This document shows positions 47,210-55,360 of a stretch of DNA of 64,000 nucleotides, in pieces (within the stretch, counting starts at the first letter, position 1; every line of letters begins with the position of its first letter). Under the pieces are notes generated by a model. That model saw only the letters and a program-made list of their open reading frames with translations. It was not told where the DNA came from and ran no database searches. Source of the DNA: Sphingomonas sp. LR60 (GTDB taxonomy: Bacteria > Pseudomonadota > Alphaproteobacteria > Sphingomonadales > Sphingomonadaceae); assembly GCF_036855935.1 (NCBI RefSeq), contig NZ_JASPFK010000001.1, forward strand, positions 1,461,501-1,525,500, in the 5' to 3' direction. A program made the position numbers and the translations under genes.

Positions 47210-47534
47210 TAGATAATCACATCGGATGTTCCTAGATCGCGATCGGCGCGCCGAGCGGCCGCCTTCGCGATCTGTCAACCTTAGACGCTAAAGCTTTTCT
47301 GGCGCGGTCGACGCGGAGATAAGGCTCCGTCCGAGCTTTGGCAGCAAACCTTCCATTACCGCTGCGAGGAAGACGCGAGGCTGTGACGCCTGGCTGGCGG
47401 GACCGATCTCGATGCCGACGCACTGACCGCCGCCACGGCAAAGCCCAAAGCGCAAAATGTCGAGGGGTGCGTGATAACAACGTATGAACCTTCTCTCCTG
47501 TCTTCCGAAAGCGTCGGAAAACCGTGAGAAAACG
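47210..47534. other. Intergenic region between the GH16 gene and tRNA-Asn
   Basis: About 325 bases with no credible gene. It contains an imperfect hairpin with arms GATCGCG (about 47235) and CGCGATC (about 47265) after GH16, possibly a terminator, and a small dyad TTCCGA (47503-47508)/TCGGAA (47514-47519) downstream of the tRNA. Confidence 0.4.
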
Positions 47535-47609
47535 TGGCTCCCTGAGTAGGATTCGAACCTACGGCCGCTCGATTAACAGTCGAGAGCTCTACCGCTGAGC
47601 TATCAGGGA
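47535..47609 (-). tRNA. tRNA-Asn (GTT anticodon)
   Basis: On the minus strand the acceptor TCCCTGA pairs with TCAGGGA, the D arm is GCTC-AGCGGTA-GAGC, the anticodon arm CTCGACT-GTTAA-TCGAG carries GTT, and the T arm contains GGTTCGAATCC. CCA is encoded at the 3' end (47535-47537). It borders the polysaccharide region on its 3' side. Confidence 0.96.
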
Positions 47610-47685
47610 ACGTCGTTCAACGTCGTGGAGGGGGTCTATAAAGCCGGATTTATACCGCGCAAGACCCTTATTTCATCTTTGCGAC

Positions 47686-48465
47686 TTATGCGACGAACTG
47701 CTCCATGGTGATGCGGTCGTCGAGCGCATGTTCCGGGTCGAACAGCAGCGTCAGCTCGCGTGCGCGGTCCATCGCAATATCGACCTGCGCGACGTTGCGG
47801 ATTTCGCGCTGATCCGCGACCGCCGACACCGGACGCTTGCCGGCCTCCAGCACGCGGAGCGACACGCGCGTCTTGTCGGGCAGGATCGCGCCGCGCCAGC
47901 GCCGCGGCCGAAATGCGCTGATCGGGGTCAGCGCCAGCATCTGCGAACCGAGCGGCAGGATCGGGCCATGCGCCGACAGATTGTACGCGGTCGATCCCGC
48001 GGGCGTAGCGACGAGGATGCCGTCGCACGACAATTCCTCCAGTACGATCCGATCGTTGATCCGTACCTCCAGCTTGGCGGTCTGTCGCGTCTCGCGGAGC
48101 AACGACACTTCGTTGATCGCGGGCAATGTATGCACGCTGCCGTCGAAACCGGTTGCGGTCGCCGTCAGCGGGGTGACCTTGAAGGCGCGCGCGCGCTCGA
48201 TCCGTCCATCGAGATCGTGGCGCCGCCATTCGTTCATCAGGAACCCGACGGTGCCGAGGTTCATCCCGAACACCGGCACGATCGCCCGCCGCCGCTCCAG
48301 CAACAGGTGCAGCGTCTGAAGCATGAAGCCGTCGCCGCCCAGCGCGACGACGAGATCGGCCTCCTCGAGCGGGCACCAGTCCCACGCGTCGGCGAGTTCG
48401 GCACGCGCGGCCTGCGCGGTGGCGGTAGGCGAGGCGACCAGCGCCCGCCGGGGATAGAGGCTCAT
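47686..48465 (-). CDS. nadK: NAD kinase
   Basis: A 259-residue enzyme that phosphorylates NAD+ to NADP+. LVVALGGDGFMLQTLH carries the GGDG motif that binds the phosphate donor. FGMNLGTVGFLMN and SCDGILVATPAGSTAYNLSA (with the NE/D and TPTGSTAY-like motifs) are conserved. The length matches the short proteobacterial class. Its ATG overlaps the moaA stop by four bases, so it is translated downstream of moaA. Confidence 0.95.
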   Translation of the reverse strand: MSLYPRRALVASPTATAQAARAELADAWDWCPLEEADLVVALGGDGFMLQTLHLLLERRRAIVPVFGMNLGTVGFLMNEWRRHDLDGRIERARAFKVTPLTATATGFDGSVHTLPAINEVSLLRETRQTAKLEVRINDRIVLEELSCDGILVATPAGSTAYNLSAHGPILPLGSQMLALTPISAFRPRRWRGAILPDKTRVSLRVLEAGKRPVSAVADQREIRNVAQVDIAMDRARELTLLFDPEHALDDRITMEQFVA

Positions 48466-49472
48466 CCGCCGGTGACGCTCATGTGCCGTGCGACCGCCGG
48501 GCCTTCGTCGCGACCGATGCGGAAATCGTGGCGGCGGGGCTTGGTGGTCAGCGCATCCTCAATCGCCGCATCCAGCCCAGCGACGCCGCCGTCGCGCAAT
48601 GCCGCACGCAGGTCGCGGTGATCGTCATGGCCGAGGCAGGTATACAGCCGCCCCTCGGTGGTCAGGCGTACGCGGTTGCACCCGTCGCAAAAATTCTGCG
48701 TCAGTGGCGAGATTAGCCCCAGCCGCGTCGCGCTGCCGTCGACACTCCAGTAACGCGCAGGACCGCCGGTCTGCGCCGCATCGGGCGCCAGCGTGAAGCG
48801 CGCATCGAGCCGCTCCTTCACGACCGTCAACGGCAGGAAACGATCGGTACGATCCTCGTCGATCGCGCCCATCGGCATCGTTTCGATCAAAGTCAGGTCG
48901 TGCCCTTCCGCGACACACCAGTCGAGCATCGTCGCGATCTCGTCCTCGTTGACGCCTTTCAGCGCGACCATGTTTATCTTGACCGACAGCCCGGCCTCTC
49001 GCGCGGCGGCGATCCCGTCGAGCACCTGCGCGACATCGCCATGGCGCGTGATGCGGCGAAAGCGATCGGGGTCGCGGCTGTCCATGCTGACGTTGAGCCG
49101 GCGTAGCCCGGCGTCGTGCAACGCCGCGGCATGATCGCGCAGCCGCGTGCCGTTGGTGGTCATCGTCAACTCGTCGAGCGTGGAGCCGACATGGCGCCCG
49201 AGACGCTGGACGAGCTGCAACACGTCGCGCCGCACCAAGGGCTCGCCGCCTGACAACCGCACCTTTCGCACCCCCCGCGCGATGAAGCGCTCGGCGATGA
49301 TCGCCAATTCCTCCAGCGTCGCGATCTTCTCGCGCGGCAGGAACGTCATATGCTCTGCCATGCAATAGCGGCAGCGCAGGTCGCAGCGATCGGTAACCGA
49401 TACCCGCAAGTATCGGATGGTACGGCCGAAGCCGTCGATGAGCGGCGCGGCCGTGTTGCTGGTCTGGATCAT
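48462..49472 (-). CDS. moaA: GTP 3',8-cyclase MoaA
   Basis: A 336-residue radical-SAM enzyme for the first step of molybdenum cofactor synthesis. The N-terminal SAM cluster motif is DRCDLRCRYCMAE (CxxxCxxC), and the second cluster is FCDGCNRVRLTTEG followed by YTCLG (CxxCx13C). The C-terminus ends in the double glycine needed for activity (SVTGG). The ATG at 49472 is chosen; the frame is open to 49547, but the extra 25 residues do not fit the family. Coupled to nadK. No other moa gene is in the window. Confidence 0.96.
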   Translation of the reverse strand: MIQTSNTAAPLIDGFGRTIRYLRVSVTDRCDLRCRYCMAEHMTFLPREKIATLEELAIIAERFIARGVRKVRLSGGEPLVRRDVLQLVQRLGRHVGSTLDELTMTTNGTRLRDHAAALHDAGLRRLNVSMDSRDPDRFRRITRHGDVAQVLDGIAAAREAGLSVKINMVALKGVNEDEIATMLDWCVAEGHDLTLIETMPMGAIDEDRTDRFLPLTVVKERLDARFTLAPDAAQTGGPARYWSVDGSATRLGLISPLTQNFCDGCNRVRLTTEGRLYTCLGHDDHRDLRAALRDGGVAGLDAAIEDALTTKPRRHDFRIGRDEGPAVARHMSVTGG

Positions 49473-49561
49473 TGCCGTCACAACGCGTGACGCTATTGAG
49501 TCGTTCAACATCCGGCAAGTTCGGATTGCCGTCTCGTGAACCACCACCTAGGTTTAAGGCT

Positions 49562-51252
49562 ATGGAGCGTCAGACACGAACCATGCAACGCGCGGCCGGA
49601 CGGCGCCGGGGCGAGCGCATCGCGAGCGCGGAACAGCACCAGTTGATGGCGTCCGCCGATGACGGCGTGACCGCGATCACCGCCGCACCGACCAGTTTCG
49701 AGATCGTCAATGCCGCGTACGGCCGGACGACCGGCGACCAGTTGGTCGAGGCGATCGACGAGCGGCTGAGCGACGCGCTGGCCGATTATCAGAGCGCGGC
49801 GGTGCGCAGCGGCGCAACCTTCACGATCGTGGTGGTGGGCGACGCGCGACTTGGCGATGCGGCGGTCGATTCCGTCGAACGCGCGCTGGAGCAGCCGTTC
49901 ACGATCGGGAACGAGACGATCCACCTCGGCGCGCGGATCGGCGTGGCGCGGCGCACCGATCAAGAGGCGCTCGACCATCTGCTCCGCCGTGCCGCCGAAG
50001 CGCTCGCGCACGCACGCGCCAGCGAGGGGGTGACGACGCGCGTCGCGACCGAGGGCAGGGGGTGCCGATCGCCGCGCTCGCGGCGGATTTGCACCGGGCG
50101 ATGGAGCGGCAGGAGATCGATGTCCGCTTCCAGCCGCAGGTGCATCTGATCGACGGCCGGATCGTCGGGGTCGAAGCGCTGGCGCGCTGGCATCATTCGC
50201 GATTGGGTGAGCTGGGTGCGGAGACGTTGCTGGCCGCCGCGGATCGCGCCGGGCTGGGCGTCGCGCTGTCGGATCACGTCCAGGCGCTGGCGCTTCGTCG
50301 CGCGGCGGAATGGCCCGATTTGCTGTCGGGGCTGCGGATCGCGGTCAATGTCACCGCCACCGATCTGTCGCGTGCGCCGTTCGTCAGCCGCTTCCTCGCT
50401 CGCGTCCATGAAGCCGGGATCGCGCCGGGGCGCGTCACCGCCGAGGTGACCGAGGGGGCGATGATCGACAATCTGCGTGCCGCGGGTGTTGCGCTGGCGG
50501 CGCTCCGTGCCGCGGGCTGTCGCGTCGCGCTCGACGATTTCGGCACCGGCTATTCCAGCCTGTCCTATGTCGCATCGCTGCCGCTCGATTACATCAAGAT
50601 CGACCGCAGCCTGACGCAGGCGGCGGTCAGCGACGCGCGCAATCGCGTCGTCTTGCAGGGCGTGCTGTCGATCGCCGACGGTCTGGGGCTAGAGACGATC
50701 GCAGAGGGCGTCGAAACCGAGGCGCAACGCCTGTTGCTCGCGGCGCGCGGCTGCACCTTCTATCAGGGCTTCCTGTGCGCGGGGCCGCTCGACGATGCCG
50801 CACTGATCGAACTGGTGCGTCGCGGCGCGGGCAAGGGAAGTGACATGATGCCGATCGTCCCGATCCTGATCGCCGCCGCTGCGGCCGCCACGCCGCAGGC
50901 GGCGATCGACGCGGCGATGGCGGACAGCGCGGCGGGCTGGAACGCCGGCGACCTCGCGCGCTTCACCGCCATCTACGCGCCCGACGCGGTGTACGTTGCG
51001 GGTGACAAGGTCGTGCGCGGGAAGGCGGCGATTGCCGAACGCTATGCGCGCAGCTTCGCCGACGGCGGCAACACGCGCGGGAAGCTCAGCTTCCAGCCGA
51101 TGGCGTGGCGTCCGCTCAGCGCGGTCCATGTCCTCCATGTCGCGCGCTGGACGCTGACGCCTGCCTCAGGGGTGCCGCAGACCGGGCTGACGACGCTGCT
51201 GTTCGAGCGCCGGAAAGACGGCTGGAAGATCATTTCCGACCACAGTAGTTAG
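49562..51252 (+). pseudogene. Degenerate GGDEF plus EAL phosphodiesterase with C-terminal SnoaL-like domain, frameshifted
   Basis: The N-terminal part (49562 to about 50060) resembles a GGDEF fold (FEIVNAAYGRTTGDQLVEAI; LGARIGVARR), but GATFTIVVVGD stands where GGDEF should be, so it cannot make c-di-GMP. The frame is lost at GAGGGCAGGGGGTGCCG (about 50050-50066). Adding one G to the five-G run joins it to the EAL domain: VGVEALARW, DDFGTGYSSLSYV and AEGVETEAQ are intact, so c-di-GMP hydrolysis is possible. After the EAL domain the frame continues into MMPIVPILIAAAAAATPQA and a SnoaL/DUF4440-like domain ending DGWKIISDHSS. The frameshift may be a real deletion, phase variation in the G tract, or an assembly error. 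Confidence 0.8.
50845..51252 (+). CDS. Possible separate SnoaL-like secreted protein starting inside the EAL frame
   Basis: AAGGGA (50833-50838) lies at ideal distance before the ATG pair at 50845/50848, which begins a signal-peptide-like MMPIVPILIAAAAAATPQAA. The following 115 residues (AGWNAGDLARFTAIYAPDAV; TTLLFERRKDGWKIISDHSS) fit a SnoaL/NTF2-like domain, usually a standalone protein of this length. It may be translated from its own start as well as, or instead of, by fusion to the EAL domain. Confidence 0.4.
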   Translation: MMPIVPILIAAAAAATPQAAIDAAMADSAAGWNAGDLARFTAIYAPDAVYVAGDKVVRGKAAIAERYARSFADGGNTRGKLSFQPMAWRPLSAVHVLHVARWTLTPASGVPQTGLTTLLFERRKDGWKIISDHSS

Positions 51253-51273
51253 GTCCACGTTTCGGCTCGGGAT

Positions 51274-51348
51274 CGTCATTGCGCGTAACGATGCAATTCA
51301 GGGCGTCTTGGTCCGACCCTGGATTGCTTCGCTACGCTCGCAATGACG
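51274..51348. repeat. REP-like repeat, CGTCATTGCGAGCG family, copy 3
   Basis: It starts CGTCATTGCGCGTAACGATG and ends GCTACGCTCGCAATGACG. It lies between the convergent EAL/SnoaL gene and mfd and may act as a terminator or transcript stabiliser. Confidence 0.8.
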
Positions 51349-51352
51349 TTGG

Positions 51353-54300
51353 TTACCCCGCCGCTTTGGCCAGCCCCTTCGACAATTGCAGTGCGCCGTG
51401 CAGCCGCGCCTTGGGGTCGGCCCACGCACGCGTCAGTGCCAGCTTGCTGTCGGGGCGCAGCTTCGCGATGCCACCCAGCTTGTCGACATAGGCGAGCAGC
51501 CCGGCGATGTTTGGCGGCTTGTCGTCGTGGAATGCGACCAGCGCGCCCTTCGGCCCGACGTCGAGCTTGGAGACACAGGCCTTCTTGGCGTTGAGCTTGA
51601 TCTCCATGATCTTGACCAGATTGTCGGTCGCTTCGGGAAGCGGACCGAAGCGGTCGATCATCTCGGCGGCGAAGGCGTTCAGCCCCTGCACCTCGTCCAC
51701 CTCGTTGAGGCGGCGGTACAGGCCCATCCGCAGGTCGAGGTCGGGGACGTATTCCTCGGGAATAAGGATCGGCGCGTCGACGCTGATCTGCGGCGAGAAG
51801 TCGCGCTGGCGTTCGCGCAGGCCACCCGCCTTGGCCTCCAGGATCGCCTCCTCCAGCATCGACTGGTAGAGTTCGTAGCCGACCTCCTTGATATGCCCCG
51901 ACTGTTCGTCGCCGAGCAGATTGCCCGCGCCGCGAATGTCGAGGTCGTGGCTGGCGAGTTGGAAACCGGCCCCCAGCGTGTCGAGGTCGCTCAGCACCTT
52001 GAGCCGCTTTTCCGCCGCCTCCGTCATCTGCCGCTCGGGTGGTGCGACCATATAGGCATAGGCACGCGTCTTCGATCGCCCGACCCGCCCGCGAAGCTGG
52101 TACAGTTGCGCGAGCCCGAAGCGGTCGGCGCGGTTGACGATCATCGTATTGGCGGATGGAATGTCGATGCCGCTCTCGATGATCGTGGTCGAGACCAGCA
52201 CCTCGAACTTCTTGTCGTAGAAGGCGGACATCCGCTCCTCGACTTCGGTCGGCGCCATCTGGCCGTGCGCGACGACGTAGCGGATCTCGGGCACCTCGCG
52301 GCGGAGGTAATCCTCGATATCCGGCAGATCGGCGATCCGCGCGGTGACCAGGAAGCTCTGCCCGCCGCGATAATGTTCGCGCAGCAACGCCTCGCGCAGC
52401 ACGACCGGGTCCCACGGCATGACATAGGTGCGCACCGCGAGACGATCGACCGGTGGAGTCTGGATCACCGACAGTTCGCGAAGCCCGCCCATCGCCATCT
52501 GGAGCGTGCGCGGGATCGGCGTCGCGGTCAGCGTCAGCATGTGGACGTCGGCGCGTAGCGTCTTGAGCCGCTCCTTGTGAGTGACGCCGAAACGCTGCTC
52601 CTCGTCGACGATCACCAGCCCGAGCCGCTTGAAGTCGATGGTCTTCGCCAGCAGCGCATGGGTGCCGATGACTATGTCGATCGTGCCGTTGGCGACGCCT
52701 TCCTTGACCTTCTTCGCCTCGCTGGCGGTCACCAGTCGTGACAGACGGCCGATCTCGACCGGGAACCCCTCGAAGCGGGCGCAGAAATTCTGGTAATGCT
52801 GGCGCGCGAGCAGGGTGGTCGGGCAGACGACCGCGACCTGCATCCCGGCCATCGCCGCGACGAAGGCGGCGCGCAGCGCGACCTCGGTCTTGCCGAAGCC
52901 GACGTCGCCGACGATCAGCCGGTCCATCGGCTTGCCCGCGGCGAGGTCATCCAGAACGTCGCTGATCGCGCGGTCCTGATCGTCGGTTTCCTCATAGGGG
53001 AAACGATCGACGAAGGCGGGGTAGCCGCTCGCATCCGGCTCGGCGACCTCGCCGGGGCGCAGCGCGCGTTCGGCGGCGACCGCGATCAAGGTGCCCGCGA
53101 TCTCGCGGATGCGCTCCTTCATCTTCGACTTGCGGCGCTGCCATGCCTCGCCGCCAAGTCGATCGAGGCTCGCCCCTTCCTCCGACGAGCCGTAGCGGGA
53201 GAGGACTTCGAGGTTCTCGACCGGGATATAGAGCTTGTCGCCGCCGGCATATTCCAGCGCCACGCAATCGTGCGGCGCCTTGGCGACCGGCACCTGCGTC
53301 AACCCGACATAGCGGCCGATGCCGTGATCGGTGTGGACGACCAGATCGCCCGGCGAGAGCGTCGCGAGTTCGGCAAGGAAGGCGTCGGCGGACTTGCGGC
53401 GCTTGGCGCGGCGGATCAGCCGGTCGCCGAGCATGTCCTGTTCGGTCAGGACCGCGACGTCGGGAGCGGCGAACCCATGATCGAGCCCGACGACGGTCAG
53501 TGCGACGCCGCGATCCGCTGCCCCAAGCGCGTCCTGCCATGTATCGGCCAGCCGTGCGCCGACCAGTCCGTGATCGTCGAGCAGCGTCTTCAGCCGATCA
53601 CGCGCACCGACCGAATAGCTGGCGAGGATCGGCTTGCGGCCATCCTTCTTCAGCCGCGCGACATGCGCGACCACCGCTTCATAGACGTTGGCCTGATTGG
53701 CGCGCTCGGGCGCGAAGTCGCGTGGCCCGTCGACCTGGAAGTCGAGGACGGTCGAGGATTCGGGTTCGTGGAACGGCGTGACCAGATGCGCGGGCATCCC
53801 GGCCACCTCGGCGCGCCATTCCTCCTCGTCGAGATAGAGCGTCTTGGCGGGCAGCGCGCGATAGCTGCCCGGTTCTGCCGCCTCGGCGCGCTTCCGGTTC
53901 TCGTAATAATCGGCGATCGCATCGAGCCGACCCTCGACCGCGGCCGGGGTGCCCGCGTCGCGCACCACCACGGCATCGTCACCGAGATGGTCCCACAGCG
54001 TCGCCAGCTTTTCCTCGAACAGCGGGAGCCAATGCTCCATCCCCGCCAGCCGCCGGCCTTCGCTGACCGCCTGGTAGAGCGGATCGCCGGTCGCGGTCGC
54101 GCCGAACTTCTCGCGATATCGGGTGCGGAAACGCTTGACGCTGTCGTCGTCGAGCAGCGCCTCGGACGCGGGGAGCAGCACGAACCCGTCGAGCCGCCCG
54201 GTGGTGCGCTGGTCGCCGGGATCGAACGTGCGGACGCTCTCGATCTCGTCGCCGAAGAAGTCGAGGCGGAGGGCCTGTTCCTCGCCGCTGGGGAACAGGT

Positions 54301-54808
54301 CGACGATCCCGCCGCGCACCGCATATTCGCCGGCATCGTGGACGGTGTCGGTGCGGACATAGCCGTTCGCCTGCAACAGCGCGCCGAGCTTGTCGCGATC
54401 GATCCGCGCGCCCGGCTTCAGCTCGGCAACCAGCTGCCGGATGCGGAACGGCGTCAGCGTCCGCTGCGTCAGCGCGTTGACCGTGGTCAACAGGAGCTGC
54501 GGCCCGGCCGGCTTGTGTTGCAGGCGGTGCAGCGCACCGATCCGCTCCGCCATGACGCGCAGCGTCGGCGAGGCGCGGTCGTAGGGGAGGCAGTCCCAGG
54601 CCGGCAGTTGCACGACCTCCAGCTCGGGCGCGAAGAACGGCGCGGTCGCGGCGATGCTGCGCATCTGCGCCTCGTCGGCGGCGACGAACACCGCACGGCG
54701 CGTCGCGGCACGCGCGAGATCGGCGAGCAACGACGGGAGGAAGCCGCCGGGAACGCCCGAGAGGGTGAGCGGGACGGTGGCGCGGAGGATCGTGGAAAGG
54801 TCGGGCAT
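51353..54808 (-). CDS. mfd: Transcription-repair coupling factor Mfd
   Basis: A 1151-residue translocase that removes stalled RNA polymerase and recruits UvrA. The UvrB-homology N-terminus contains PAWDCLPYDRASPT. The RNA-polymerase-interacting domain (about residues 480-550) has GDLVVHTDHGIGRYVGL. The RecG-like motor has Walker A DVGFGKTEVALRAAFVA and VDEEQRFGVTHKERLK. The C-terminal TRCF domain includes YELYQSMLEEAI. The length is typical. sdhE lies upstream on the same strand beyond a mosaic repeat. Confidence 0.97.
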   Translation of the reverse strand: MPDLSTILRATVPLTLSGVPGGFLPSLLADLARAATRRAVFVAADEAQMRSIAATAPFFAPELEVVQLPAWDCLPYDRASPTLRVMAERIGALHRLQHKPAGPQLLLTTVNALTQRTLTPFRIRQLVAELKPGARIDRDKLGALLQANGYVRTDTVHDAGEYAVRGGIVDLFPSGEEQALRLDFFGDEIESVRTFDPGDQRTTGRLDGFVLLPASEALLDDDSVKRFRTRYREKFGATATGDPLYQAVSEGRRLAGMEHWLPLFEEKLATLWDHLGDDAVVVRDAGTPAAVEGRLDAIADYYENRKRAEAAEPGSYRALPAKTLYLDEEEWRAEVAGMPAHLVTPFHEPESSTVLDFQVDGPRDFAPERANQANVYEAVVAHVARLKKDGRKPILASYSVGARDRLKTLLDDHGLVGARLADTWQDALGAADRGVALTVVGLDHGFAAPDVAVLTEQDMLGDRLIRRAKRRKSADAFLAELATLSPGDLVVHTDHGIGRYVGLTQVPVAKAPHDCVALEYAGGDKLYIPVENLEVLSRYGSSEEGASLDRLGGEAWQRRKSKMKERIREIAGTLIAVAAERALRPGEVAEPDASGYPAFVDRFPYEETDDQDRAISDVLDDLAAGKPMDRLIVGDVGFGKTEVALRAAFVAAMAGMQVAVVCPTTLLARQHYQNFCARFEGFPVEIGRLSRLVTASEAKKVKEGVANGTIDIVIGTHALLAKTIDFKRLGLVIVDEEQRFGVTHKERLKTLRADVHMLTLTATPIPRTLQMAMGGLRELSVIQTPPVDRLAVRTYVMPWDPVVLREALLREHYRGGQSFLVTARIADLPDIEDYLRREVPEIRYVVAHGQMAPTEVEERMSAFYDKKFEVLVSTTIIESGIDIPSANTMIVNRADRFGLAQLYQLRGRVGRSKTRAYAYMVAPPERQMTEAAEKRLKVLSDLDTLGAGFQLASHDLDIRGAGNLLGDEQSGHIKEVGYELYQSMLEEAILEAKAGGLRERQRDFSPQISVDAPILIPEEYVPDLDLRMGLYRRLNEVDEVQGLNAFAAEMIDRFGPLPEATDNLVKIMEIKLNAKKACVSKLDVGPKGALVAFHDDKPPNIAGLLAYVDKLGGIAKLRPDSKLALTRAWADPKARLHGALQLSKGLAKAAG

Positions 54809-54816
54809 TCTATCTC

Positions 54817-55000
54817 CCCCTCCCTTTCAAGGGAGGGGATTATCGGGTCGAAATGTCCCCCGGACATTTCTGATCCATGCCGGGGGCATGGATCACCCGA
54901 TCATGGTGGGTGGCGTCCGGGTGGTACGGGGAGAACAAGAGTGGGGCGACCGTATCGTCAAGCCTCGACCCACCCCAACCCCTCCCTTGAAAGGGAGGGG
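54817..55000. repeat. Mosaic of four perfect hairpins between mfd and sdhE
   Basis: In order: CCCCTCCCTT-TC-AAGGGAGGGG (54817-54838); GAAATGTCC-CCC-GGACATTTC (54850-54870); GATCCATGCC-GGG-GGCATGGATC (54872-54894); CCCCTCCCTT-GA-AAGGGAGGGG (54979-55000). The outer two have identical arms and reverse-complement loops, so the whole has inverted symmetry. There is no ORF inside. Confidence 0.8.
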
Positions 55001-55011
55001 CTAACGGCACG

Positions 55012-55287
55012 TCACATCCCCGTGTCGAGCACCGTCACGAAATCGACTCGCCGCATCGTCTGCATCATCTCGCCCTCCCATTCCGCCGGACAGGGGAGCG
55101 AGCCGATCGCCCAGCCCATGATGTCGACGTCCTGTTCCTCCAGCAGCTGCTCGAACCAGTCCAGCTGCTCAGCGTTCCACGTCGCCCCGTGCGCATCGAA
55201 GAAGCCGCCGATCATCAGATCGGCCTCGCGCGTGCCGCGGTGCCAGGCGCGAAAGCGGAGGCGTTTCAGGCGGATGTCGTGATCCAT
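55012..55287 (-). CDS. sdhE: FAD assembly factor SdhE
   Basis: A 91-residue protein that helps attach FAD covalently to the succinate dehydrogenase flavoprotein. The RGxxE motif is present as HRGTREADLMIGGFF, with the family patterns LKRLRFRAW at the N-terminus and EEQDVDIMGWAIG in the middle. The ATG at 55287 gives the usual length; the longer open frame to 55560 runs antisense to recG. It is divergent from recG, with 73 bases between the starts. Confidence 0.93.
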   Translation of the reverse strand: MDHDIRLKRLRFRAWHRGTREADLMIGGFFDAHGATWNAEQLDWFEQLLEEQDVDIMGWAIGSLPCPAEWEGEMMQTMRRVDFVTVLDTGM

Positions 55288-55360
55288 GACGTGTCCAATG
55301 CAAAACGACCGGCGGGCGCTGGCGGCGGCCGTCGGGGCAGGGTATCGGCACCAGATAGTC

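Noticed and set aside
47232..47480. 82-codon minus frame near tRNA-Asn
   Set aside because: Arg-rich, no domain and no start signal; treated as non-coding.
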